A DNA stretch of 35,222 nucleotides from an uncultured Clostridia bacterium (GCA_945482615.1 CALYRG010000011.1:1-35222), one strand, 5' to 3'. Positions 14,821 through 23,899 are shown, counted from the first letter of the stretch. Notes: generated from the letters alone by a model not told the origin. Made by a program: numbers and translations.

Positions 14821-16095
14821 TCACGCCCTGGGCGCATTCTCCTTTCGGGCGCTGGTACGGCCCTCGGGCTTGATATCGCCCACCGCCAGCAGCGAGCGCT
14901 TGGTCAGCGTCGGGCCAACCAGCTCATACACCAGCACACCGAAAAGCACCACATTCCGTGCAAGATTTCCATCAGGCAGAGAAGCAGCCGTCAGGGCCAT
15001 GCCCAGAGCCACACCCGCCTGGGGAAGCAGGGTGATGCCCAGGTGGTCGCAGATGGGCTTGGGCTGGGAGGTAAGATGGCAGCTGAGCATGGCGCCGTAA
15101 TACTTGCCGGCGGACCGGGCTGCAATATACAGCACACCCACCAGGATGGTCACAGGCTGGATAAGAACATTCAGATCCAGTTCCGCGCCCGAAATCACGA
15201 AGAACAGCACGTTCAGGGGCATGGTCCAGCCGTCCACACGGCTCATCAGCTCCTCAGATGTGGAGCAGATGTTGCAGAAGATGGTGCCGGTCATCATACA
15301 TACCAGCAGCAGAGAGAAGCCGCAGTGGACAGGCCCCACCCGGAACTCCACCATAGACAGGCCCACGGTGAGCAGCACGAAGGCAACAGAGATGGTCATA
15401 CGCTTGCTCCGGGAGTGGAAGAACTGCTCCACCCAATTCAGGAGCCACCCCATCACACTGCCCAGTCCCAGAGACAGGATAATTTCCACGATGGGTTCGA
15501 TCACCACAGCCAATATGCTGACATGGCCGCTGCTCAGTGCGGTGGCAATGCCGAAGGACACGGAAAACAGCACCAGGCCTACCGCATCGTCAATGGCCAC
15601 CACCAGCAGCAGGAGTCTGGTCAAGGGGCCGTCCGCCTTGTACTGGCGAACCACCATCAAGGTTGCCGCGGGAGCCGTTGCGGAAGCAATGGCGCCCAGG
15701 GTGATGGCGCAGGGAATGGATATCACGCCGGGGGCGATAACATGCAGGAGCACCAGCACAACATCCACCACCGCTGTGGCAATCACCGCCTGCAAAATGC
15801 CCACGATAATGGCTTTTGCGCCGGTGGCCTTCAGCTGGGCCAGCCGGAACTCATTGCCGATGGTAAAGGCAATAAAGCCCAGCGCTGTCTGGGTGACGAT
15901 CCGCAGGCTGTCCACCTGCTCCAGCGTTGAAAAGCCGAAGCCGGGAATCCGGAGCCTTCCCAGCAGGAAGGGCCCCAGGCACAGGCCTGCCACGAGATAC
16001 GCCGTAACAGCAGGCAGATTCACTTTTTTTGTTAAACGGGAAAGCATCAGTCCACCGATGAGCGCCACCGCCAGACAGATCAGATAGGTTCCCAT
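14821..16095 (-). CDS. Cation:proton antiporter (CPA2-type)
   Basis: A 424-residue membrane protein with about twelve transmembrane segments, of the monovalent cation:proton antiporter-2 fold (KefB/GerN group). The ion-binding pair of aspartates is visible in LLVVAIDDAVGLVLF (around residue 170), and the unwound-helix region in GAIASATAPAATLMVV. An NLPAVTAYLVAGLCLGP stretch near the N-terminus is also typical. No TrkA-N nucleotide domain follows, so it is the short form. The ATG at 16095 follows GGAGGG by 6 bases. The transported ion (Na+ or K+) cannot be told from sequence. Confidence 0.9.
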   Translation of the reverse strand: MGTYLICLAVALIGGLMLSRLTKKVNLPAVTAYLVAGLCLGPFLLGRLRIPGFGFSTLEQVDSLRIVTQTALGFIAFTIGNEFRLAQLKATGAKAIIVGILQAVIATAVVDVVLVLLHVIAPGVISIPCAITLGAIASATAPAATLMVVRQYKADGPLTRLLLLVVAIDDAVGLVLFSVSFGIATALSSGHVSILAVVIEPIVEIILSLGLGSVMGWLLNWVEQFFHSRSKRMTISVAFVLLTVGLSMVEFRVGPVHCGFSLLLVCMMTGTIFCNICSTSEELMSRVDGWTMPLNVLFFVISGAELDLNVLIQPVTILVGVLYIAARSAGKYYGAMLSCHLTSQPKPICDHLGITLLPQAGVALGMALTAASLPDGNLARNVVLFGVLVYELVGPTLTKRSLLAVGDIKPEGRTSARKENAPRA

Positions 16096-16159
16096 ACAAT
16101 TCCCTCCAATCATAACATAGCTGCAAACAGCCGGAAGAGGATCTTCTCTCAACCGGCGC

Positions 16160-16188
16160 ATTATAGCACCAAACACCCCGCTCCGCAA
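16160..16188 (-). promoter_or_regulatory. Promoter of the antiporter gene
   Basis: Minus strand TTGCGG (16188-16183), 17-base spacer, TATAAT (16165-16160) with an extended TGn element directly before it. Confidence 0.65.
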
Positions 16189-16289
16189 GCGCAATAAATG
16201 CCAAACTTTTTATTTCTTTTTTTCTGTGTTTGTGTATTTTGCGCCGTGCTGTGAAGCAAAGCAGCAGGAATAAAACGGAAATTTGCTTC

Positions 16290-16318
16290 TTTACATTTCA
16301 GCCGTTTGGCTGTATACT
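16290..16318 (+). promoter_or_regulatory. Promoter of the HPt-hybrid kinase operon
   Basis: TTTACA (16290-16295), 17-base spacer, TATACT (16313-16318). The start of transcription would be near 16325, about 57 bases before the HPt ATG. Confidence 0.7.
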
Positions 16319-16381
16319 GATTATATTCGGGAAGATTCGTGCTATCTTGCCAGATTATTCCAAAACGAAGGAGTGTCCATT

Positions 16382-16735
16382 ATGACCATTCAAGATGCTT
16401 ACGCCATCACCGGCAGCAATTATTCCGATGTTCTTGGCCGTCTCGTCCGGGATACTCTTGTGGAGAAATTCGCTCTGCGGTTTGTGCAGGACGACAGCTT
16501 TGCCCTTCTGAAGGAGTCTCTGGCCAATGACGACTGTGCCACTGCCTTCCGGGCCGCGCACACCCTCAAGGGCGTATGTCAGAATCTGTCCTTCACCGTT
16601 CTGGCCTCCTCCGCCTCTGCCTGCACCGAAGCCCTCCGCGCCGGAGACCTGGCGGGAGGAAAGCAGCTCTTTGCCCAGGTTGAGACCGACTATCAGGCCC
16701 TTGTCGCAGCTCTTTCCCAGGTGGGAAACGGCTGA
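16382..16735 (+). CDS. Histidine phosphotransfer (HPt) domain protein
   Basis: A 117-residue stand-alone HPt protein, a four-helix bundle that carries a phosphoryl group between receiver domains. The phospho-histidine is H60 in AFRAAHTLKGVCQNL, the classic AHTLKG motif. Nothing else is fused to it. The ATG at 16382 follows AAGGAG; the in-frame ATG at 16283 lies before the promoter and is ignored. The next gene, 114 bases downstream, is a giant hybrid kinase with a C-terminal receiver but no HPt of its own, so this protein is its likely phosphate partner. The gap between them holds two hairpins. Confidence 0.92.
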   Translation: MTIQDAYAITGSNYSDVLGRLVRDTLVEKFALRFVQDDSFALLKESLANDDCATAFRAAHTLKGVCQNLSFTVLASSASACTEALRAGDLAGGKQLFAQVETDYQALVAALSQVGNG

Positions 16736-16762
16736 TACGCCTTCTGTTTCCTGACTCTGCTG

Positions 16763-16795
16763 CCGGCGGTTCACCCCGCCGGACAGTTTTTCTTC
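16763..16795 (+). terminator. Intrinsic terminator or attenuator between HPt and hybrid kinase genes
   Basis: CCGGCGG (16763-16769), loop TTCACC, CCGCCGG (16776-16782), then ACAG and TTTTTCTTC. It would lower transcription of the giant gene relative to the small HPt gene. Confidence 0.7.
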
Positions 16796-16803
16796 ATCTG
16801 GCA

Positions 16804-16829
16804 CGTACGGCGCGTTTGGACGCCGTACG
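16804..16829 (+). promoter_or_regulatory. Hairpin just upstream of the hybrid kinase ribosome site
   Basis: CGTACGGCG (16804-16812), 8-base loop, CGCCGTACG (16821-16829), a perfect 9-bp stem ending a few bases before GAGAGGAA. No T run. It could be an mRNA stability element or a regulator site. Confidence 0.55.
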
Positions 16830-16849
16830 GATACGAGAGGAATGGTATT

Positions 16850-19800
16850 ATGACAATTTCCGGTTCCGATACACCAACGGTTCTGATCGCGGACGCTTCC
16901 CCCGCAAAACGGGAAATGCTGGCAAAAAGGCTTCAGGGCCAGTACCACGTTCTCCAGGCGGACTCCGAGGAGGCAGCTCTTGAACTGCTCCGCAGCCGCA
17001 GCGGCGACATTGTTCTGGTCCTGCTGGGGCTGACACCCTCCGGGCCGGAGGGTGTCAGCGTCCTTACGCAGATGAAAACGCTGGGGCTTCTGGACTGCGT
17101 TCCTGTCATTGCTATCCTGGAAGATGACGCGCCCCAGTCCGTACGCCGCGCCTATGAGATGGGTGCTACGGATTGTCTCCGCCCTGACACCGATGCGCTG
17201 GTGCTGCTCAAGCGCATCCAAAATGCCATCCGCCTTTTTTCCGGGGACAAGGTCAATGTCAGCCAGATGGTCTCCCTGGCCGAGCAGCTGAAAAAACAGA
17301 ACAGCCGGCTGGAATCCGTAGACGATCTCACCGGCTGCAACAATCTGTCCGCCTTCTTCCGGGAGGCGGAACACATTCTCCGGGCCAACGACCGGGACAC
17401 CTATGCTCTGTGGTACTGCAACATCAAACAGTTCAAGCTGATCAACAACCGGTTTGGCTTCAACATCGGCGACTACGTTCTGCGGTTCTGGGCCACCCAG
17501 ATCCAGCTGGATCTGCTGCCCGCCGAAACCTTCGGACGGATGTCCGGGGATCATTTTCTGGTGCTGACCCGGTTCCGGGACACCGAGCAGCTAGACACCC
17601 GGTTCCGGGAATGGGGCAAAGCCGTTTCTGACTGCCTGGGGGATCTGAATATCAACTACGATGTTGAAATCGTGGCAGGTGTCTATCTGATCTATCCCGG
17701 GCAGATCAGCAGACTGACTCTGAACATGATGATGGACCGGGCCAATCTTGCCCAGCAGAGCATCAAGCGCAGGAACGGCAGCCACTGGAGCCTGTATGAC
17801 GCCAAGATGCTGGAGTCACAATTGCGCCGGGCTGAGATCAGCAAGCATCTGACCGATGCTCTGCACAACGGCGAGATCATTGTTTACCTCCAGCCCCAAT
17901 ACGATTTTTCCCGTCAGCTCATCACCGGTGCCGAGGTGCTGTGCCGCTGGGAGCATAAGACCCTCGGCTGGCTCTCTCCCGGCGATTTCATCCCGGTGCT
18001 GGAGCATACCAATCAGATTTTTGAGCTGGATTCCTACATCTGGCGCCGGGCCTGCCATACGCTTTCCCAGCTCCGGGCTCTGGGCATCCGTATTCCTTTG
18101 TCTATCAACATCTCCCGCTCAGATGTCTGCGAGGAGGGGCTGGTGGATACCATCGTCAGTCTGACCCGGGAATACGGCCTGACCCCGCAGGATCTGCACC
18201 TGGAAATCACAGAGAGTGCCTTCACCGAAGATTCTCAGATTCTGCGCACAGTGATCGGTCAGCTCCGCAGCCTGGGCTACCGTGTGGAAATGGACGACTT
18301 CGGCAGCGGCTATTCCAGTCTGACCATGCTCAGGGATCTGCCCATTGACCTGCTGAAGCTGGATGCCGGCTTTGTCCGGGAGGGCATCTGCGACAAGCGG
18401 GGCAGTGTGATCCTGCGTTCGGTGATTGAGATGGCAAAAACCCTGGGGCTTTCCATCATCGCCGAAGGAATCGAGTCTCTGGAGCAGGCCCAGTACCTTC
18501 TGAATATGGGCTGCCGTCTGATGCAGGGCTATTACTTCGCCCACCCTATGCTGGACAGGGATTTTATTCTCTATCTGAAGCAGCTGCCCAGTGATATGCC
18601 CGACTATGCCTGCGAAGATGGCTGCGCTCCCGCGCAGACAGAAAAAACGGATGAAGATGTGCTGCTCAGCGCACAGCGCTCTGAGCAGGAGGCTGCCGCC
18701 CTTCTGAAACAGATCGTGGATGCCAGCAACTGCGGCATCTTTGCCTATACGCTGCCTCAGCGGCGGATTCTGACGGCCAATCAGGAAGCCTACCGACTCA
18801 TGGGCTGGCATAAAAACGAGGTCGTCCTGGGCATAAATCCGTATTCCAAAATCTCGGGACAAATCGACCCCGAGGATATGCATGCCATCCATGCCGCCGC
18901 AAAAACCCTTGTCAAGCCCGGAGACGCCTTCACCGTCAATTACCGTCTGCGCTGCTCCGGCAAAGCCTGCATGAACGTACAGCTGACCTCCAAGCTCCTG
19001 GAGATTCCCACCGGGGAGCACATGGTTCTGTCCACACTGGTAGACATTACCGACAAGGCCAAGACAGAGGATTCTCTCGCCGCCAGTTTGCAGACCTTCC
19101 ATATTGCCAGCCAGGAAACCGGCGAGACTGTGTTCGTGTTCGACATTGCGGATCGTACCGTCTGCATTGAAGGCAGCGGAAACGGTCTGTTCAGCGAGAG
19201 TCAGACCGTGGAGGATGTTCCCTACGGCTCTGTAAACAATGGTACTGTGGCACAGCGCAGCCGGGACGACTACATCCGGCTGTACCGGAAGATGATCGAC
19301 GGAGCCCGCTCCGCTTCCGCCATCCTGCACCGAATCACCATCGACGGCCGGCCGGTGGTTGTCCGGGTCAATCTCCAGGCTATGCTGGACGATCACAACG
19401 AGCCCACCGGCAAGGTGGCAGGCGTCATCACCGATATCACCACCCTGCACCAGCAGCGCCAGACCATTGAAGATCTGGCCGCCACCGGCAGAGCCGCGCA
19501 GATGGATCTGCGCCGCCATCAGGAGGTGATCCAGGCACTGGCCTCAGACTACTTTGCCATCTACCTGGTGAACCTGGATGCGGATCAGATTGAGATTATC
19601 CGGACCAACGACACCCTTCTGCCCCAGGTTGCCGAGAGAATCAGGCAGGCACCTGCTTTCCAGGCCGCTGTCGCCAGCTATGTTTCCCAATACGTCTATC
19701 CCGAGGATCAGGATCGGCTGCTCCATGATTTCTCCGCCTCCGTACTGCGCAGAAGGCTGCACCAGGAGAGCATCTTCTTCCTTCGATACCGCCGGATGGG

Positions 19801-21091
19801 TCCCGGCGTTGTTCAGTACGCAGAGTTTAAAATGGTGGATGTCTCCGATGCCCAGGATGGCAGCCGGGCTGTCATGGCCATCCGCAATGTAGACGGTTCC
19901 GTCCGCCGGGAGCTGCGCCAGCAGGCCCAGCTGAAGGAAGCACTGGTTCAGGCTCAGTACGCAAGCATTTCCAAGAGCCGGTTCCTGTCCAATATTTCTC
20001 ACGATATCCGGACGCCGCTCAACGTCATTTCGGGCTATTCCTCCATCGCTTCCAACCATCTTGAGGACACCCGGCGGGTTTCCGAATGTCTGAAAAAGGT
20101 GCTCCAGGCCAGCAGTGATCTTCAGGACCGCATAACCGACATTCTGGATATGGCGCAGCTGGAGGACGGTGCGCCCAAGATCCGCTGTGAACCGGTTGAT
20201 CTGATCAAGGCTCTGCAGGGGCCGCTGAGCATTACCCAGTCAAAGGCCGCTGCCAAGCATCAGCTGTTTGCCGTCAATCATTCTTCCATCAGCCAGGAGG
20301 CAGTGTCCACCGATGCTCTGAAGCTGAATCAGATCCTGATGAGTATTCTCGACAACGCGGTCAAATACACGCCCAACGGCGGATGCATTCGCTTTACCGC
20401 CTCCCAGGAGGAGACGGCTTCTGCGGACTGCTTCCTCTACTCCTTCCGGGTGGAGGACAACGGCATCGGTATGTCCGAGGAATTTCAGCAGCATCTGTTT
20501 GAGCCCTTCGAGCAGGAAAATGTCTCCGGCTCCCGGATGGGAGGCAGCGGTCTGGGTCTGGCAATCGCCAAGCGTATCGCCGATGCCATGGGCGCACAGA
20601 TTCAGGTACAGAGCCGTCAGGGCGTAGGCACCTGCGTCACCGTGACCCTGAAGTTGCACAGCGTTCCCCTCCCCCGGTTGGCAGCACCCATGGATGCGGA
20701 CGCCCCTATCCCCGCGGGTACGCGGATTCTGGTGGTGGAGGACAATCCGCTGAATATGGATATCGCCCGTGATCTTCTGTTGGAAGCAGGCTTTGAAGTA
20801 GATACAGCGGAAAACGGAGCCGCTGCACTTCAAATGCTGGAAACCTCTCCCCCCAACTGCTACCGTCTCGTTTTGATGGATGTGATAATGCCTGTCATGG
20901 ACGGCTATGAAGCCTCTATGGCCATCCGCAGCTCCAGCAGAAAGGACCTGAGTAAGCTTCCCATCATTGCTTTCACTGCCAACACGCTCCAGGAGGATCT
21001 GGATAAGGCCATCGAATGCGGCATCAGCGACTACCTTTTCAAGCCCATCGATCCGGAAAAGCTGGTGAAGAAGATCAGGTGCTGGCTTTGA
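16850..21091 (+). CDS. Giant hybrid signalling protein: pseudo-REC, degenerate GGDEF, EAL, PAS repeats, histidine kinase, REC
   Basis: A 1413-residue protein with no membrane segment. Order: receiver-like domain (1-130) whose phospho-Asp position is Gly (LVLLGLTP, about residue 60); GGDEF domain (155-320) with SGDHF (232-236) instead of GGDEF; EAL domain (330-580) with all key residues in place (E362, N420, E452, D482-D483, K503, E539, Q559); about three PAS-like domains (620-1010); HisKA with SHDIRTPLN (H1051); HATPase with LDNAVKYTP, VEDNGIGM and GGSGLGLAIAKRI; C-terminal REC with phospho-Asp D1344 (LMDVIMP) and FKPID. It probably hydrolyses c-di-GMP and autophosphorylates, passing phosphate to D1344 and the HPt protein upstream. 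The input signal is unknown. The ATG follows GAGAGGAA. Confidence 0.92.
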   Translation: MTISGSDTPTVLIADASPAKREMLAKRLQGQYHVLQADSEEAALELLRSRSGDIVLVLLGLTPSGPEGVSVLTQMKTLGLLDCVPVIAILEDDAPQSVRRAYEMGATDCLRPDTDALVLLKRIQNAIRLFSGDKVNVSQMVSLAEQLKKQNSRLESVDDLTGCNNLSAFFREAEHILRANDRDTYALWYCNIKQFKLINNRFGFNIGDYVLRFWATQIQLDLLPAETFGRMSGDHFLVLTRFRDTEQLDTRFREWGKAVSDCLGDLNINYDVEIVAGVYLIYPGQISRLTLNMMMDRANLAQQSIKRRNGSHWSLYDAKMLESQLRRAEISKHLTDALHNGEIIVYLQPQYDFSRQLITGAEVLCRWEHKTLGWLSPGDFIPVLEHTNQIFELDSYIWRRACHTLSQLRALGIRIPLSINISRSDVCEEGLVDTIVSLTREYGLTPQDLHLEITESAFTEDSQILRTVIGQLRSLGYRVEMDDFGSGYSSLTMLRDLPIDLLKLDAGFVREGICDKRGSVILRSVIEMAKTLGLSIIAEGIESLEQAQYLLNMGCRLMQGYYFAHPMLDRDFILYLKQLPSDMPDYACEDGCAPAQTEKTDEDVLLSAQRSEQEAAALLKQIVDASNCGIFAYTLPQRRILTANQEAYRLMGWHKNEVVLGINPYSKISGQIDPEDMHAIHAAAKTLVKPGDAFTVNYRLRCSGKACMNVQLTSKLLEIPTGEHMVLSTLVDITDKAKTEDSLAASLQTFHIASQETGETVFVFDIADRTVCIEGSGNGLFSESQTVEDVPYGSVNNGTVAQRSRDDYIRLYRKMIDGARSASAILHRITIDGRPVVVRVNLQAMLDDHNEPTGKVAGVITDITTLHQQRQTIEDLAATGRAAQMDLRRHQEVIQALASDYFAIYLVNLDADQIEIIRTNDTLLPQVAERIRQAPAFQAAVASYVSQYVYPEDQDRLLHDFSASVLRRRLHQESIFFLRYRRMGPGVVQYAEFKMVDVSDAQDGSRAVMAIRNVDGSVRRELRQQAQLKEALVQAQYASISKSRFLSNISHDIRTPLNVISGYSSIASNHLEDTRRVSECLKKVLQASSDLQDRITDILDMAQLEDGAPKIRCEPVDLIKALQGPLSITQSKAAAKHQLFAVNHSSISQEAVSTDALKLNQILMSILDNAVKYTPNGGCIRFTASQEETASADCFLYSFRVEDNGIGMSEEFQQHLFEPFEQENVSGSRMGGSGLGLAIAKRIADAMGAQIQVQSRQGVGTCVTVTLKLHSVPLPRLAAPMDADAPIPAGTRILVVEDNPLNMDIARDLLLEAGFEVDTAENGAAALQMLETSPPNCYRLVLMDVIMPVMDGYEASMAIRSSSRKDLSKLPIIAFTANTLQEDLDKAIECGISDYLFKPIDPEKLVKKIRCWL

Positions 21092-21128
21092 TCCCGTCCC
21101 TTTCCCTCCGACCAACTCCACAAAAATG

Positions 21129-21157
21129 CAGCCGTTTCGGAAAAACCGAAACGGCTG
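21129..21157. terminator. Bidirectional terminator between the hybrid kinase and murA
   Basis: CAGCCGTTTCGG (21129-21140), loop AAAAA, CCGAAACGGCTG (21146-21157), a perfect 12-bp stem. On the minus strand it is followed by CATTTTTG and ends murA; on the plus strand by TGTGCTGTTTATG. Confidence 0.88.
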
Positions 21158-21172
21158 TGTGCTGTTTATGCT

Positions 21173-22438
21173 TCAATCCTCTACTCTGCGGATGTCTGCC
21201 CCCAGGGCGGTGAGTTTTTCGATCAGGTTCTCATAGCCCCGCTCGATGAAGTGGATCTGCTCCACATAGGTGATGCCTTGCGCTGCCAGTCCGGCAATGA
21301 CCAGGGCGGCACCCGCCCGCAGATCATGGGCGTATACCGTGGAGCCACGTAGCTGCGCTACGCCGGTAACCGTGGCAGTCTTATCACTGATGCGGATTTT
21401 GGCGCCCATGCTTTCCAGCTCCGTGCAGTAGCCAAAGAAGCGGGTTTCATAGACGCTTTCAATAAGGCGGCTGATACCGCCGGCCAAAGACATGCACACG
21501 CAGACCTGAGCCTGCATATCCGTGGGAAAGCCGGGATAGGGCTGGGTCTTCACCGTGGTCTTGCGCAGAGGACCGTCCCGGATGACCCGGATGGAATCAT
21601 CATAGTTGATGATCCGGGCACCCATCTCCTGAAGCTTGGAGGTAATGCAGTCCATGTGCTTGGGGATTACGTTCTGCACCAGCACGTTGCCGCCTGCGGC
21701 CGTTACAGCCGCCATGTATGTCCCCGCCTCGATCTGATCGGGGATAATGCAGTAACTGCCGCCCCGGAGGGAATTGACACCCCGGATCTTGATGGTATCC
21801 GTGCCCGCGCCGGTGACCCGGGCGCCCATGGTATTGAGGAAGTTGGCCAGGTCAACAATATGGGGCTCCTTGGCGGCGTTCTCGATGATGGTCTGGCCGG
21901 GGATCAGGGTTGCCGCCAGCATGATATTCACCGTGGCGCCCACGGATGCCATATCCAGGCTGATCCGCCCGCCGGAAAGGCCCTGCTTTCCTGATGTCAA
22001 GGCAACGTAATACTCGGTCTCTTCCACATCGGCACCCAGGCCCAGAAAGCCCTTGATATGCTGATCGATGGGACGGGAAGCAAAATTACAGCCGCCGGGC
22101 TGGGCCACATGGGCTTTCCCGAACCGGCCGAGAAGAGCGCCCATCAGGTAGTAGCTGGCCCGAAGCTGCACGACCAGTCCCGCATCCGGCTGAGAGCACT
22201 GCACATCCGAGCAGTCGATCTCCACCACGTTCTTCTCCGGGAGCTGAATCTTCGCTCCCATTCCCCGAAGAATGTCAATGAGAATCCTGACATCGGAGAT
22301 ATCCGGTACGTTTTCGATCCGGCATTTCCCGCTGACGAGCAGAGCTGCAGGAAGGATCGCCACTGCCGCGTTCTTTGCGCCGCTGATGGTCACGGTGCCG
22401 TTCAGGGGCTTACCGCCGTTGATTTCATATCGTGCCAA
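21173..22438 (-). CDS. murA: UDP-N-acetylglucosamine 1-carboxyvinyltransferase
   Basis: A 421-residue enzyme that adds enolpyruvate from PEP to UDP-GlcNAc, the first committed step of peptidoglycan synthesis. Visible are GAKNAA (K22 catalytic pair region), the PEP/fosfomycin loop Cys in AQPGGCNFASRP (C117, equivalent to Cys115), and IPDQIEAGTYM and GFPTDMQAQ. Because the Cys is kept, the enzyme should be sensitive to fosfomycin, as known for the family. The start is a TTG at 22438 with AGGAGAGG seven bases upstream; this gives the exact family N-terminus and is preferred. It has its own promoter at 22497-22525. Confidence 0.95.
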   Translation of the reverse strand: MARYEINGGKPLNGTVTISGAKNAAVAILPAALLVSGKCRIENVPDISDVRILIDILRGMGAKIQLPEKNVVEIDCSDVQCSQPDAGLVVQLRASYYLMGALLGRFGKAHVAQPGGCNFASRPIDQHIKGFLGLGADVEETEYYVALTSGKQGLSGGRISLDMASVGATVNIMLAATLIPGQTIIENAAKEPHIVDLANFLNTMGARVTGAGTDTIKIRGVNSLRGGSYCIIPDQIEAGTYMAAVTAAGGNVLVQNVIPKHMDCITSKLQEMGARIINYDDSIRVIRDGPLRKTTVKTQPYPGFPTDMQAQVCVCMSLAGGISRLIESVYETRFFGYCTELESMGAKIRISDKTATVTGVAQLRGSTVYAHDLRAGAALVIAGLAAQGITYVEQIHFIERGYENLIEKLTALGADIRRVED

Positions 22439-22496
22439 GGAATATCCTCTCCTTGTGATAAACTAAAAACCGCAGAAAACTTCGCGCATCTGAGTT

Positions 22497-22525
22497 ATTA
22501 TAGCATATGAATCAACTTATGTAAA
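22497..22525 (-). promoter_or_regulatory. Sigma-A promoter of murA
   Basis: Minus strand TTTACA (22525-22520), 17-base spacer, TATAAT (22502-22497). It lies in the 97-base gap after the rRNA methyltransferase gene. Confidence 0.85.
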
Positions 22526-22535
22526 GGACAAATTG

Positions 22536-23837
22536 TCAACCCTGTGCCAGGCGGCGCAGGCCCTTGGGATAGTGGTTCTTCAGCTGACGGCCGTCACCCT
22601 TGGCCCAGCCCAGACTGTAGCCGTCCGCCCTGACCAGGCACCAGCCCTTCTGCCCGGAGGATATCACGTCTCCGTGGAGGTAGGCGCTGATCTGGGCGGA
22701 TTCCGCCGGAAAGCTGACGGAGCTTGGGCAGTCCGCCAGCCACAGAGCCAGGGCATGGGCAGGCTCCAGCCTGCTTCCCTTTATGCTCCCCAGCTCCAGA
22801 CCGGGGCGAAGCACCCGCAGACCCTTGAGCTCCGGCATCTGCGTTGGCGCCCAGTACAGCTGCTGGCCGAACAGAACCGCTTTGCCCTGGGGAAGGCCGA
22901 TATGCAGGGGCCCGGCAAAATCCTCCCAGAGCTTCGGCAGCTTTCCCCCTTTCTCAAGGGGCACAGCCTCCCGATCCCCTTCCAGTCTTCGCAGAACGGC
23001 AGCAAAGTGGCCCTCCCCCAGAAGCTTGTGGGGCCACATCCGGTAGGAGGCATTCTCCCCGGGCGTAAACCAGGGAGCCTCCACCGGCTCCGGGGCAAAG
23101 TCCGGATGGTCTTCCAGAAATGCTGCAACGGTCTTCTCATCCTCCTCCGGGGCAAAGGTGCAGGTGGAGTATACCAAACGTCCGCCGGGGCGCACCAGCC
23201 GGGCAGCGCTGTTCAGAATCTGGCGCTGCCGTCGGGCACACAGCTCCACTGTCTCCTGAGACCAGTCGGTGACGGCGGCCTCTTCCTTGCGGAACATTCC
23301 CTCCCCGGAGCAGGGAGCATCCACCAGAACCCGGTCAAAAAAGTCCGGCACCCGCTTTGCCAGGTTTTCCGGTGTCTCATTGGTCACCAGCGCATTTGAC
23401 ACGCCCAGCCGCTCGATGTTTCGGGACAGAACCTTCGCCCGGGCGGGGTGGATCTCATTGCACAGGAGGAAGCCCTCTGCCCCCATTCTTCCGGCGATCT
23501 GGGTGCTTTTGCCCCCGGGGGCTGCACACAGGTCACAAACCTTCTCTCCGGGCTGGGGATCCAGCAATGCCACAGGCGCCATGGCGCTGGCCTCCTGTAG
23601 GTAGTATACGCCCGAATCGTGGTAAACGTGCGTTCCCGGCCGGAACGCCGGATCATAATAAAAGCCCATTGGCTCCCAGGGGACAGGCTCCCGGACAAAG
23701 GGCAGGGTTGGTTTTTCCCCTTTCAGGGGATTAAAACGCAGCGCAACCGCTCTGGGCCGCTGAAAGGAGCGCAGAAAATCCCCATATTCTCCTCCCAGCT
23801 GTCTTTCCATCCGGGATAAAAATTCCTGGGGCAGCAT
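22536..23837 (-). CDS. rsmF: RsmF-type rRNA cytosine-C5 methyltransferase
   Basis: A 433-residue SAM-dependent enzyme of the NOL1/NOP2/Sun family, which methylates a cytosine of rRNA. The core has VCDLCAAPGGKSTQIAG (SAM loop), LVDAPCSGEGMFRKE (catalytic Cys motif) and VYSTCTFAPEEDE (second Cys motif). A PUA-like C-terminal region follows (ALWLADCPSSVSFP, GWCLVRADGYSLGWAKG), as in the RsmF subgroup. The ATG at 23837 is preferred because GGAGGA lies 6 bases upstream; the ATG at 23843 abuts that site. An extended -10 promoter is at 23868-23876. The exact target base is inferred from the family only. Confidence 0.88.
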   Translation of the reverse strand: MLPQEFLSRMERQLGGEYGDFLRSFQRPRAVALRFNPLKGEKPTLPFVREPVPWEPMGFYYDPAFRPGTHVYHDSGVYYLQEASAMAPVALLDPQPGEKVCDLCAAPGGKSTQIAGRMGAEGFLLCNEIHPARAKVLSRNIERLGVSNALVTNETPENLAKRVPDFFDRVLVDAPCSGEGMFRKEEAAVTDWSQETVELCARRQRQILNSAARLVRPGGRLVYSTCTFAPEEDEKTVAAFLEDHPDFAPEPVEAPWFTPGENASYRMWPHKLLGEGHFAAVLRRLEGDREAVPLEKGGKLPKLWEDFAGPLHIGLPQGKAVLFGQQLYWAPTQMPELKGLRVLRPGLELGSIKGSRLEPAHALALWLADCPSSVSFPAESAQISAYLHGDVISSGQKGWCLVRADGYSLGWAKGDGRQLKNHYPKGLRRLAQG

Positions 23838-23867
23838 GGTCATTCCTCCATTGAATCAGATAGAACC

Positions 23868-23876
23868 ATTATACCA
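23868..23876 (-). promoter_or_regulatory. Extended -10 promoter of the rsmF gene
   Basis: Minus strand TGGTATAAT (23876-23868). The -35 region at the expected distance is weak (TTCCCA), but the TGn extension can compensate. Confidence 0.55.
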
Positions 23877-23899
23877 CCGGAAGGAGAAAATGGGAAGTG

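Noticed and set aside
16736..16849. c-di-GMP riboswitch before the EAL-hybrid gene
   Set aside because: The gap holds only two simple hairpins; it is too short and lacks the conserved GEMM sequences.
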